Of a stretch of 64,000 bases of DNA, positions 13,402 to 24,630 are shown in pieces. Source of the DNA: Serinus canaria (lineage: Eukaryota > Chordata > Aves > Passeriformes > Fringillidae). How positions within the stretch are numbered: position 1 is the stretch's first letter; each line of letters starts with the position of its first letter. The position numbers were made by a program, and so were the translations under genes. The notes below the pieces were generated by a model, which was not told the origin of the DNA, made no database searches, and saw only the letters and a list, made by a program, of their open reading frames with translations. Where the stretch lies: NCBI RefSeq assembly GCF_022539315.1, contig NC_066317.1:51130435-51194434 (forward strand). Direction: 5' to 3'.

Positions 13402-14687
13402 ATACAAATTAAAGAGCGTGTTAATAAAAATTATGCATATTGCATTAAAATTCACTGTAATTATAATTTGAGACAAAGTGATTGAGACTATGCTACAGGG
13501 CACTTTCCATTAAGTACACTTGAAGCTGTAGGTTAAGCTCTTCTATGAAATGTGTATGGAAGATATTTTATACTTCACAAAGTACTGCATCTGTTTATCT
13601 CTTATAGACACAGTGACAAGGAGGAAATCCTTCTTAATCTTCTTCTCATCAGTATGTATAAAAAACTTTGCTGGCCATACTTAGGTATGATGTATGTTGC
13701 CTAAGTTTTCAGTGATTCAGCAAAAGTGCCACACACTTTACAATTACAGTCATTAGTGCTGCTTGCATATAATTGCTTTGTACATACCTCATCCATGCAG
13801 ATATTCATATATCACTGTTAGGAATAGGTTTGGAATGCCAATGTCAACATCTTGACACAGATGGCTGAAACAGACACACTTGTTATGATTCCCCATGCCA
13901 CCTAGGATATTTGAATGTTCAGTTCCCATTAATTAGCACCCCCTGAATGCCTGACTATCTCAACTTTCATTTCCCACGAATCTTTCAGGAAACAGTATGA
14001 GTTTTGACAGTGCAAACTTCAGTGTGCTTAAATGTTCGTACATGGGAAGTAAAGGTCTTATATAATCTGATAAAAAGATTAAAATACATAATAATATGCA
14101 AAAAAAGTTGATACATCAGAGATATCAGGTATACTTGTTAGCAATATTTAGAATTACTCTGACAGCTTTCATTACTGTTACTCTCACACTAATTTTTTTA
14201 AGTATTTTCCCTCCAAAGAAATGCAGTCAACTATGTTATAATTAACTTGGCTGCCAAAAAATATTATATATCATCAGATGCTCTACCGGCCTAAGGTAGT
14301 CAAAGAGTGGCAGCTGTATTGTTCAGTGTTTAATCAGGTCAAAGCTGTGGCAACTTTAATTATAGTTATTGTCAAGATGCTGCTTAATGCTTGCAACAAA
14401 CCTTGTCATATGTCAGCTCTTGAACCTTTTCTTTTAGTCATGTGTAAGTGAAAAGACCGTCCCTGTTAAATTTGACAGGCATGATTCTGTAACAAAAATT
14501 GGTATATTGCTAGATAAATTTGGGGTAATTTGGACATGTAGGAATGAGGATAGGAAGTAGGCAAGCATATGAGGTAAAATGGAAAAAATCTTTACTCTTG
14601 TAGCTAACAGAGGATAAGAAACAGGTGCAGAGAAAGTGAGGCCAGCAAGTCACAGAATATTTTCCATTTCTTTTTTACAAAGAAAAG

Positions 14688-14722
14688 ACCACACTATTTT
14701 AAATACACCACACTATTTTAAA
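14688..14722. repeat. Short direct duplication, 16-nt unit
   Basis: The 16-mer accacactattttaaa occurs at 14688-14703 and again at 14707-14722, a period of 19 nt. It is a local slippage-type duplication. Confidence 0.9.
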
Positions 14723-15904
14723 AGCAAAATATTGTCATGTGTTATCATGTATCATTTTAATGTATCCATCTGAGTCATCACACTATACTAAAAATGTAGA
14801 CCTGTCATTCATGCATCTGCCACTTGGCTCAAGAAATGTATCTAGTGGTCCTTTGCCCTGTTTTCCAATTTAAAATGTCATGTTCTGCATAAATGTTACA
14901 TTTTGAAACAGTGTTTCATTACTTTTCCCACACTAATAGTTGGCTCATTCCCTGTTTTTTCTCCAGATGCATCCACACTATCTCTATTATCCTTGGATCC
15001 CAAGGCCCCATCTAAATAGAACAGAATTACTTCTCCCAAGGAAATGAACTGAAAGGATAGTTGGCTTCACAATCTTCTCCCTGTAAATCTGCCTCATCTT
15101 AAGGATGGATAAGGTTTCATTCTCTCTGTTCACAGCAATCCTTCAACATTATTCTGGCATATATCATATCATGTCACAGTATGCCTCCACGAGCAATGGC
15201 TGAGATGCATGCAGCCCACACTGTGGGCATCATGCTATGAAAAACAAGAGAGTACTCTCATTATCTATCCAGCAAGTCTGTTTTCATAAGGGGTGTTTGT
15301 TACAAGCAGAATCTCCTAAGATGTGTCAGAGTAATGAATAATAATTTAGGGATGTGGAGGCAAAGAAACTCCTTTGTCTGCTTGGTCTTTTGCTATGGTT
15401 TCTTTAGTGATATGGTCCCCGTGCTCTAAGTATGATTTTCTAAGGAGTGAGTTTAAAGGAATAATCACTTCTCTCTAGCTGCTGACAGTCCTGTGTTTGG
15501 AAACAAACTGGGAGCTTAGCACAGGCACAAGGCCAGAAGGGGAAGGAACCACAATGACCTTATGCCACTGTACCTGGGTGAGGTAATCTGAGCAGTTTGA
15601 GGAGTGGCAGAGGGAGTCAGGCCAGAGTTCAGATCACCATAAATATTTGTGGTGATGATGCAGGTCTGGGTCAAGTCATGAAGCCAAGCCACATGGTTAA
15701 GTCGAGCAGTGGTAACTGGTATCAGAAATTACCTAGCAATTGCCAGGCATATCTATAGTGATGGAGCAAGACTGAGGACAGGCCAAAAATTTGGTCCACA
15801 GATCAAGGTTTAGACAGAAAATGTCCCTATCCAGATATATGCATGGCTAAAACAGAGCTTGAGCCATGCACATAGAAAATATCTCAGGCATAGACTGAAG
15901 ATCC

Positions 15905-16581
15905 AGGCCCAGGGGCAGGAGTGCATCCCAGGCCTGAGGTCTGCCCAATCACTGCCCTACTCAGCTGGGCAGGGGAGATGAATTATAACAAAAGTCTTAA
16001 GGGTCAAGATATGGACAAGGATAGATCACTCAATAATTACTGTCATGGGGAACACAGACTGAGCTTGGGGTATTTGATTTAATTTATAACCAATCACATC
16101 AGAGTGGAAAAATGCAAAATAAAACCCGCATCCACTGTAGAGTCCTGTCTCCACAAGGCTGCAGGTCCTGCCAGGACCCTGCTGCAGTGTGAGCTTCTCC
16201 CAGGGCCACAAACTTCTTTGGGCATCTACCTGCTCTGATGTTGTGTCTTCCACAGACTGCAGGTAGATCCCTGGTTCCCCATGAACCTGGAGCCACTCCT
16301 CCTGCTCCCTATTCACCAACCTTGGTGTCTTCAGAGCGGTTTCTTGCATGTGCTCACTCCAGCTGCAAGTGCACAGGGATTTCTTTCTCTCTTCTTGAAT
16401 CCATTATGCCAGAGGGGCTACCACCATTGCTGATGGGCTCAGCCTTGGCCATTGTTGGATTCGTCTTGGAGCCATCTGACATGGGCTTTGACAGGTGTAG
16501 GGGAAGCTTCTGACAGCTTCTCACAGAAAACATTCCCTTGTCCCTGTGTCTACCGAAACCCTGCCATGCAAATCTAGTACA
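15905..16581 (-). mobile_element. Old avian LTR remnant, minus strand
   Basis: This GC-richer block matches, from memory, a common avian LTR family that I cannot name with certainty (I associate it with ERVL-type elements). Read on the minus strand it begins near 16581 with a TGTA-type terminus, followed by a U3-like part. It then carries the diverged internal repeats of the family: a 'CACA-GGCTGCAGGT'-like unit near 16153 with a second copy near 16250. It ends in a U5-like part around 15905-15990. The usual AATAAA hexamer position reads TATAAA (plus-strand TTTATA at 16083-16088). No clean target-site duplication was found and the left edge is approximate. Overlapping open frames of 65-107 codons on both strands are by-products of GC-rich repeat sequence. 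The second copy at 29813-30746 lies in opposite orientation. Confidence 0.6.
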
Positions 16582-16913
16582 ATTATTCATGTCTGGCCCA
16601 ACACTAGCAGGTTCAAAGGAAAGAATGAGCTAATCAATACGAAATGTTTGGGAAAATAAAGCTTAATTTGTAGTATATGAGTATATGAGTGAGTAGGGGG
16701 AGTAGCTGGGGTCTTTTGTCGGTTTTCTTTTTACTGTATATGATAGAAAAGGAATGTCTCTTACTATTTGGGGACCTTTTTTTAGAAGCAGATATAAAAA
16801 AGGTCTTTTTTTTTTACATATATAACTTCTATGCATTTATTCAGGTAGTTTACACTCTGATTGTGAAGGCTATTAATTTTCCTCTAATATTAATATTACT
16901 CTAATATTTTTTA

Positions 16914-16944
16914 ATATTTAACTGCTCAAAAAGCAGTTAAATAT
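16914..16944. repeat. 13-bp perfect hairpin with 5-nt loop
   Basis: Bases 16914-16926 pair perfectly with 16932-16944 around the loop CAAAA, and an A-rich run follows. It resembles a bacterial terminator in shape, but that is irrelevant in this genome. It is probably fortuitous. Confidence 0.8.
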
Positions 16945-17343
16945 GAAAAAAAAAAAAAACTAAACCCAAAAGTTCCCTGTGATTCATAATGAGTTATTAT
17001 TGTGATGAGACTAGACATTAATTTTCTTATATTGCAGTGGAATCTGGGAAGTTCACTGTAAATCATCTTCCTAATGATTTCAGAAGTGCCTTATGTGCCT
17101 CACTGTAGCGGTGCATTGATGTCCATGCTAGGCATCAATTCTTTTCTCCCTCTGATAAAAACAATAAGACTAAATTCCCAGTTACATAAAGGCAAAACAT
17201 GAGACAGAACTAAAAAGCCACCTAGATGTCCATTTCCAAAGAAGAGCCATGATTCTTGGCAATTCATAGTAGTAATTTTTTTCCAAGAAAGATAGAGTCT
17301 TTGAGCAATAAAAAAGCCAGCAAACTATATAAAAACTGGTAAG

Positions 17344-17349
17344 GGAAGA
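17344..17349. repeat. Target-site duplication, left copy (GGAAGA)
   Basis: Six bases directly before the TG of the solo LTR. Identical to 17981-17986. Confidence 0.88.
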
Positions 17350-17469
17350 TGCCGGGGTCTCTCCCTCTAGCTGGTCAGAGTGACCCCGAGAAAAGTTCGA
17401 AAGTTTCTTTTCCCAGCCCGGTGCTTGAAGAAGGAGTCAGGGCTCTTCATTTTTTCAGTCTCAAGGTTG

Positions 17470-17475
17470 TTTATT
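17470..17475 (-). terminator. AATAAA polyadenylation signal of solo LTR
   Basis: Plus-strand TTTATT gives AATAAA on the LTR's sense (minus) strand, about 100 nt downstream of its TATA box and about 120 nt before the LTR end. This fits the R region of a retroviral LTR. Confidence 0.75.
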
Positions 17476-17570
17476 GCATCTTATCTATAAAATTCTTTCT
17501 CCCTGTCCAGCCGAGATCCGTTCAGCAGGACAGTCAGAGGCACTCCGCCCTCCCACAGGGCGGTGTTATC

Positions 17571-17578
17571 TTTATATA
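17571..17578 (-). promoter_or_regulatory. TATA box of solo LTR promoter
   Basis: Plus-strand TTTATATA reads TATATAAA on the minus strand. It lies in the middle of the LTR and upstream of the AATAAA signal, as expected for the U3 promoter. Transcription would leave the LTR toward lower coordinates. Activity cannot be judged from sequence. Confidence 0.65.
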
Positions 17579-17980
17579 CTACAAACTACGTGTACAATAT
17601 TTACAATCATTCTCCAATACCTATCATCTACACCAGACAGTGAGTTTCCACTCTAGACCAATCCAAAAGTGCCAACATCACCAGACAAGATGTAGGTAGA
17701 GAAGACGAAGAAAGGCTAGACACACCCAAATCCCTCCATCTTGTCACCAGAAACCCCTATACCAAAAATCTTAAAACCTACATTTACACTCTATGAGTAT
17801 TTTATTTTTATATTATCTTAACTGCCGTGGCTTTTATCTCTTCATGTAAAGGTGTTAAGTTGTTCCATGGTTCGTACTCGAACCCACTGGTGTTCTGGGC
17901 TGTGTGCCAGGGTCTCTGAGCCCCCTGGCAAGGGTCCCGGGAAACTCCAGACTCCCAGAGGTATGTCCTGAGTTCCGACA

Positions 17981-17986
17981 GGAAGA
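17981..17986. repeat. Target-site duplication, right copy (GGAAGA)
   Basis: Six bases directly after the CA end of the solo LTR. Identical to 17344-17349. Confidence 0.88.
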
Positions 17987-18013
17987 TATCTAAATTATTT
18001 TGCCCTTTATTAT

Positions 18014-18420
18014 CACAGAATAATAGAATGATTTGGGTTGGAATGAACCTTAACAATCATCTAGGTCCTATCCTGCCATGGGCAGGGATATCTTCCATTA
18101 GACTGGGTGCTCAGAGCCCCATCCAACATGACCTTAAGCAGTCCAGGGATGGGACGTCCACAGCTTCTCTGAGGAACATGTTGGAGTCTCTCACCATCAC
18201 AATAAAGACTCTCTTCCTAATATCTCATCTAAACTCCTTCTTTCAGTCTGAATCTATTCCTGTTTGTCCTATCACTTATGCCCTTGTAAAAGGTCCCTTC
18301 ACAACTTTCTTGGCAGCCGCCTTGAGTTACTAGAAGGGTACTTTAATGTCATATTGGAATCTTCTCCAGGATGAACAACATCATAAAACCTGCATTCCTT
18401 TCATGTGCAATCCTTCACAG
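18014..18420 (-). mobile_element. CR1 LINE 3' fragment, minus strand
   Basis: Antisense reading gives the hallmark CR1 3' end: an AATAATAGAATGATTTGGGT-type terminus at 18019, then a 'CCATGGGCAGGGATATCTTCC' type 3'-UTR block and, further right, the reverse complement of the ORF2 C-terminus and the '...CTTCTCCAGGATGAACAAC' block near 18362-18380. The element is 5'-truncated near 18420, as almost all CR1 copies are. It has many substitutions and small indels. Only 27 bp separate its tail from the right target-site copy of the solo LTR. Confidence 0.9.
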
Positions 18421-21400
18421 GAATCTAAAAGCATCACAGTACAGACAGCTTGAGAGCTTAGGAACTCTTAAAAAAATTAGGACTTCTAAGTTATTTATGT
18501 TGATTTTGGGAGTTAGAAACATAACAGTCAGCTTTGGAAACATAATGGAAATATTTGTGGATTTTCAATCTTTACATATGTATTGGTAGGATTTAGAAGG
18601 GCAAACTCCTTTTAAATTTTTATAAATCTATCACTTTTTTCAGTTTAGGAATTGAAATTTTCCTTGTTCGGTATAATGAGTGGAATTCGTAATTACTAAT
18701 GGTGGCCATTTGGAGAATATAAAGGTTTTACTGGATCCTGAAAAGTTATTAAAAGTAATTATCTTGATCTGTTAATCTGTCATCATTATTATCTCTCTAA
18801 AATCAAATAGGTTATATTGCCTAGGTTTTGGAAGATAGTCATGAATAGGATGGATGTTTATCAATTATGACTCAATTAGTTTATACTATAGAGTTGTAAA
18901 CATTATGTTTAATACTTTGTCAGATTTTATTCTCTTGATGAATTTCCTGAAGATAAGTTCTCAGTTCATAGCTTCTAATTTTTCAGATAATTTCTACTAT
19001 AGGGTTATGATATACAAATGATTGAAAAAAATAATTCAATAAATGATGATAACAAATAACTTACATTTTTATAACACCTTTCATCTTGACTTTATATCCA
19101 GTGTCTCAGTTATGCCTCATTTTGTGATACTTCAAGCATAATCCATCCCTCATATGTGCCTTTTCTTAGTGCTAATTGCTATTTTGATGTGAAAGTAGGC
19201 AAGTAGACAGGCAGCTCTTTCCAGACTAAGAGAAAATATTAATGGTCTTTCTAATTTGTTTTTGTAACAAATTTAAGCAGACAGGTGATTATAACAGCAC
19301 CATTTATAGAAAATTTTTGTTGCTTTTTACATGTCAGAGTGGCAGCTCTGTTGTATGAATCACTGAGTATATATTAGTAGTAAAAACACAAACTGGTCTT
19401 TGAGAAGTGTTCTTTTAATTTTCCTTTGGGGTGCTTTTATATAAATTTTATCAGATATTATTACTATATGAATAATTAGTATAACTTTATCATGTTATTT
19501 GTTATCTTGGTGTTTAATATTTATTATGTAAAGAAATGAGAAAGTCTTCATAGTAGTATTATTTGCCCACTGACAAGAAAATTAGAAGAGTTACAAAGCT
19601 ATATTAATTTTCCCAAAAACCCCCATCAGTATTTTTACAATCTGGTATTTAAATAACTCACTATAAATAACCTGCTCCTTAGATGACAACGGCAGCACCA
19701 AAATACAGCAACTACAGCAAACAACAGTAACACAGACCTCCATTTCCAGACTAGCCATAAAGCAGAAATTGTGGTAGCAGATACTAATCTAAACATCACA
19801 TATTTTACAGCTCTATATCTAACATCTCTATCCATCTCTAAAAAGGACAGTTTTATCTTTTGGATATCTTGGTATTCAGATTGATGAGTCACAAATCAAT
19901 GTACTGTAAGCACTGAAGATTTTGCATAAAAATACTGAATCTATACTGCAAATGATACAATGCAGAATATTATTGTTTAAATAGAATTCAAATCATGTAT
20001 CAATATTTTTTCTTCTTTGAACTACAATGATATGTAAACTATTAGTAGAAGAAGCAGTTGTCATTTAGATATGGATCTCCCAAAAGTAATAATGCCCAAA
20101 TTCTACCTACCAATGGTAAATTTCCATTATATGTATCAGGAAGAGAATTTGGACAGTGTTTTGAGAACATTTAGGCTACGTCTGATTCAACTGCTTAATT
20201 AAAATTTCTGCTTGTTTTCTACTTGGTTATTATTCCTATGGTGAGCCTAATTGCTGCTATATGAACAGTGCATTTGCCTGGAGAAATTTATTAGTTTTCA
20301 GTTGAGAAGCATTCACTTGCTATACACAGTTTGTGGTAAGTTGTGTTAAGCAGTACCCTACTTCTATGCACATAGCTCATATGATGAAGTCTGCAGTGTG
20401 AAACTATATAAAGCAATTAGTTTCTGCTGTCATTAAAAACTGACAGTAATATCTTTATTCATTCAGTTGCTGCAAACTCCCTCTGCTTGCTTGGCTAAGT
20501 ATTATTATGGCACTGCATGATGCTCTGTGTGTGGCTGGGGATTTTCAGAGGTTATGCAACTTTCACATTCCATACATGAACAACATTCCATCCCAAGTTC
20601 ATACTGAAATCGTTTGGTTTTGCAACCCTTTTTTTTTCCCCCAGTATCAAACCCAGAAGAAATAAATATGATAATAATTATAAGCAATAAAAATTGCAAC
20701 AATTAATATAGCTGTCAAATATAAGAAACATCTTTTACAGCTTTTTTCCATCTGTTACATATTGAATCATTAAATATACTTGCTTTTAGTCTTTAGTATT
20801 TGACAGAAAATGTTATATCTTTTCTTTTTATATGGTACAATTCTGATATGCCCCACCTTCCAATAACTTGTTTAACTGTGGATTCTCATCATTAACTTCC
20901 AAAAAGTCTACCGATCCCAAAAACAGTTGGAGGAGTGAAGGAGAAATAAATTGACGCACAGACACATTTTCTCAAACAAAAAATTCTCAGCCATTCAGAT
21001 GGACAGTGAATGTAACCAGTGTATCCATTTAGTCATGGTCTCTCTGATGAAATATTTTATTGTTTCAACAGTATCTGCTGCCCAGGTGAATAATTCTAGA
21101 CTGTAGTACACAAGACTCAAATACTCCCTTCTTTATAGAATTTACCTTCTGAAAACACACTTATTTACCTCCCTATTTTCTTTATTTGTCACCTCAATAC
21201 ATGTACAATTTGATAATTTTCAGTGTGTGTTTTTTTTTCTTCAAGAGATTTTAACAAATTGTTTCTATATAGATATGAATCTCTTTCTCCCTCTTATGCT
21301 GCCATTCAACATACTGAAAATCCACACATGCTGGAAAGACAAATGTATATTATAACACAGGAATTTTAATAGAAAGTATGTTTTGGCTTATAGAAAGATT

Positions 21401-24400
21401 ACAGCCTATGTTTTAAGGATCATATTTTGACATGTACTTTGTTTTCTCATACGTAATGACCACAGAAAGATGTAGTTTTTCTAGTATTTTATTTTCTATT
21501 TTATGTCTTCATTACACCACACTGTAGCATCAAATTCTCCATTTTCACATCACAACTATTCTTCAGAAAAAATACTTACTAAATATTTGTAAAAATACAT
21601 TTATTCCTGCTGTTTGAGTTTGACTTAAAATGTCATCTTTGTGTACCTTGATTTCAAGACATGTTGATTTTCATGCATGTAAGGATATCCATATTTCCTT
21701 CTGTTTCTTTTCTGCATTTAAGTCATGTTTTTACCAGGAGCTGTTCTGAATCCTTTTCTCAGTGAAAAAAAATTGGTATCTTAGTTACCTAAGAGAAAAA
21801 AGTATTTTTGTGAGTTTCTAATGTGTGGAATTGTGTATATTACACAAATTTAGGTCATATGTCCCTTAGTCATTCTGATAAAGTTTCTAGTTTAAGAAAA
21901 ATAAATGCAGCAGGGGTCAAAATGCTAACCCAGTAATGTTTTCAAAGTCATGTGGTTTATTCAAATCCATGTATTTTTCTGACAAAATCCACAAAAGATC
22001 CCTATTCTTTACAAAAGTATACAGCTATTATACCTGTTTTCTAGGTGAATGAAAGCAGGTTAAATACTTCTTTAGCATTTTCAGGAAATGGACAGCTTAG
22101 TAGGTACAGCCCAAGGGGAGGCAAAGACAACTACGAGGCCATTCTGTGGATTAATTCAAAAAGTCATTTTAGCCCTTGGAAGATATCCCAGTGTTCTGGA
22201 ATTAGGCAGTGACAAAGTTGAGCTTTATGTCTCTTGTGTGCAATCAGTTACCTCCCCACCTTTCAGCTGGCACTGTGTGCCCTTTGGCTATTACTGAGCA
22301 TGTAGCTGAGTTTTAACTCATTAATGTGATAGCAGCTCACCAGCTGACACCAGAGGCCTTGTGCTTAAATGGGCACCTTGACTGAATTCCAGTGGGATCC
22401 CTCTGTTGGGAGGGAGCATGGATCACAGAGAACAACCTAATTGCTCAGCAGCAGCAGACATACTGAGTCTGTAGGAGAGAACTTAGGTGACTGACTCGTG
22501 CCAGTTGTCTGAAGAAGTGAGCACTATGACTAAATGCTTCAATGCCTCTTTTAAAAATGAAATTTTAGTATGGCAAGGGAGGATGTAAGAAAACTAGGAA
22601 AATGAAAATAACCTAGAAATATCATTACAAACTACTCTTGCACTCTTCCTGGAAGTTACTTAGTAACTCTGCTTTGTCAACTCAGGTTTATGTTTTCATT
22701 TAAACCTACCAGACTGATGCAAATATAAGGTAATATACTAGAAAATAGGCTGCCAACTGTCTTTAGAGTAAAATACCAAAACCCAACCAAAAAGACCAAC
22801 CTCAGGTGTGACAGTAGAGTCTATTTTGGCTTCTCAGTAACTCAACTATTTTACACTAAGAGTCATAAATGTTAAGACTAAAAGGTAAAATATTATCCAT
22901 TAAAACAGTTGTTTTAAAAGGTTTATTTTACACCTGTTTCATTTGGTATTGAAGGATGGTACTTGTGTAAGGAGTACAAAAGTAGTTGAGTCAAAAAGTG
23001 TGTGTATGTTGGGAGAAAAGAAGGAATGGCCCACTGTTGGTGAGTTTGGAAAACGTCACCTGTGGTTTCATGGTGGGACTCCAAATATATATGGAGCTAT
23101 TACTGCTAAAACATTAAATTTGTTTATCAGGAACAGAATTATGTATTGATAGATTTGAAGACTTACATCTGCTGAAATGATAAACAACCAAATTACATTT
23201 ACTGGGAAAAATTAAAAATTTATGTGTCTATCAGTGAAACAGAAAGGATTCATGACAGGAAACTCAGGAGTAAAACTGTGTGGTTTACACAGCAAATTTA
23301 AATGGTTGTGCAGCATCATGCCTTAAATCATAGAAGTGATTCTGATCTCTGTAGTAATTACATGTTATTGGCTTCAGTAAATTTCCTTAGATTTGCAGTT
23401 GTCAAATGGCAAAGATATCCTCTAGCTTTTGGGAAGGAAGTTTTACTTTTGAGGTTGAATATCTAACCAACCTAAAGCTTAAGGTGTTGGTAAAAAATCA
23501 ATAAAGAATTAAATAAACATGAAGATGTAAGAAGAGGAATAAATACTCCTGCATGATTACTGGGATCATAGGAACCTTGCAAAAGTCAGTGCATTTACTG
23601 TGCACCTGGGATTTGGAAACAGTGGATGTAAGGACAGCAATGAAATTACAAATGATAATGCTACCAAGAAAGCTACTGAAATAAACTGCAAACAACTTAC
23701 AAGTTCATGGATTTTGCAATTCAATACATCCTAAGGGAATAGTTTCAGAAGTGAACATTGAAAGTTTAATGCCAGGCAGTGTGGAAATAAGCATTTCACA
23801 ATTTCTAACACTTGATTTAAGCTGCCTTGTGTAAAGGATTTCTATTTCTTTTTAAGATTGCATTATATCTGGCAGCAATAATAACAATAAAAACATTGAA
23901 ACCTGTGAAATGTTTTCTCTTGGAAAAGGAGTTAATATTAATAAATGATTCAGCTCTTGTAAAACAGTATGTTTATCAATATCAACAGTAGACTGACAGC
24001 AGAGTGAGCAGAAAATTTCACTGGAATATATCAGTGACAAGATTTCCTAAACCTGGTAAGTTTTTATGGAAGAATCTCAAACAGACACAGTAATTTTTAT
24101 AGACACAAAATTAACTTTACTTCTATATTTACTAAGTGAATTTTTGAAATCAGTATGAGTATTGCTGTTCTGTTATTATGACATATTTTTTTTTCTTTAT
24201 TTTAAGGTGCATTTGGTAACTATTTACTCTTAGAGTGTCTTCATTTCCACTGGTTTCTGTTAATATTACTGAGAGTTGCAAGAGATCAAGGATCAACTGA
24301 CAGCTAGAATACTTTTTCGCTAGAGATAAAATTATATATATAGATATATAATGAATTTGTAAAGCAGTATCACCAGTGATATTATATAATTCTGTAGCAT

Positions 24401-24464
24401 AAAGACTTTATGTCTTCCAGATCAACAAATTTTTTTTGTTGGGGTGTTTGCAGCTCTTTTTCTC
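18421..24464. other. Unique AT-rich non-coding stretch
   Basis: No gene or assignable repeat was seen in 6 kb. A patch at about 22080-22500 is less AT-rich, but its frames (69 codons at most) show no family motif. The 85-codon minus-strand frame at 19635-19892 and others are unsupported. Confidence 0.55.
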
Positions 24465-24630
24465 AAAGAATCACAGAACATGCCAAGTGGAAAGGGATCT
24501 GCAAGGAGTCCAGAACTTGGCCCTGCACAGGACCAGCCCCAAAGAGTCACACCATGTGCCTGAGAGCATTGTTCAAAACCTTCTTGAACTCACTTTGGTG
24601 ATGTGACCACTTCCCTGGAGAGACTTTTTT
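24465..24630 (-). mobile_element. Short CR1 3' fragment, minus strand
   Basis: Begins AAGAATCACAGAACATGCCA and continues with the reverse complement of a CR1 3'-UTR ('CTTGGCCCTGCACAGGACCA' at 24518-24537, then the 'CACCATGTGCCTGAGAGCATTG' region). It breaks off near 24630. Only about 165 bp remains. The sequence type resembles the 3' UTR of the CR1 at 28385-29592 more than that of the copy at 18014-18420, so more than one CR1 subfamily is present. Confidence 0.87.

Larger units (their letters stand above)
11430..15904. other. Unique AT-rich non-coding stretch with short duplications
   Basis: No gene was recognised. Contains a 20-nt direct repeat (11977-11996 and 12015-12034), a 16-nt direct repeat (14688-14703 and 14707-14722) and a 25-nt AT-rich palindrome (13377-13401). 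The part from about 15500 to 15900 is less AT-rich and may include decayed repeat flank, but I could not assign it. The 85-codon frame at 13228-13485 shows only AT-driven composition. Confidence 0.55.
16582..17349. other. Unique AT-rich spacer between two LTRs
   Basis: No gene is seen. Contains a perfect 13-bp hairpin with a 5-nt loop (16914-16944) followed by an A-run. Its last six bases (17344-17349, GGAAGA) are the left target-site copy of the neighbouring solo LTR. Confidence 0.6.
17350..17980 (-). mobile_element. Solo LTR, class II (ERVK-like), minus strand
   Basis: A 631-bp LTR with clear ends. On the plus strand it starts TGCCGG and ends CCGACA, so on its own (minus) strand it runs TGTCGG...CCGGCA, with imperfect 6-bp terminal inverted repeats carrying canonical TG/CA. 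It is flanked by a perfect 6-bp target-site duplication, GGAAGA, at 17344-17349 and 17981-17986. Six-base duplications are typical of class II (beta/alpha-retrovirus-like, ERVK) integrations. The minus strand shows a TATA box and an AATAAA signal in the correct order and spacing for U3-R-U5. No internal gag, pol or env sequence adjoins it, so this is a solo LTR left by LTR-LTR recombination. The sequence resembles LTRs I recall from songbirds. Matching duplications and intact signals suggest it is younger than the other repeats here. Confidence 0.88.

Noticed and set aside
16026..16590. Overlapping frames of 65-107 codons on both strands
   Set aside because: All fall inside the LTR remnant. 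The GC-rich sequence lacks stops by composition.
16914..16960. Hairpin plus A-run as a transcription terminator
   Set aside because: Intrinsic terminators of this kind are bacterial. The window is vertebrate nuclear DNA.
17349..17699. 116-codon plus-strand frame
   Set aside because: It is antisense to the solo LTR and has no motif.
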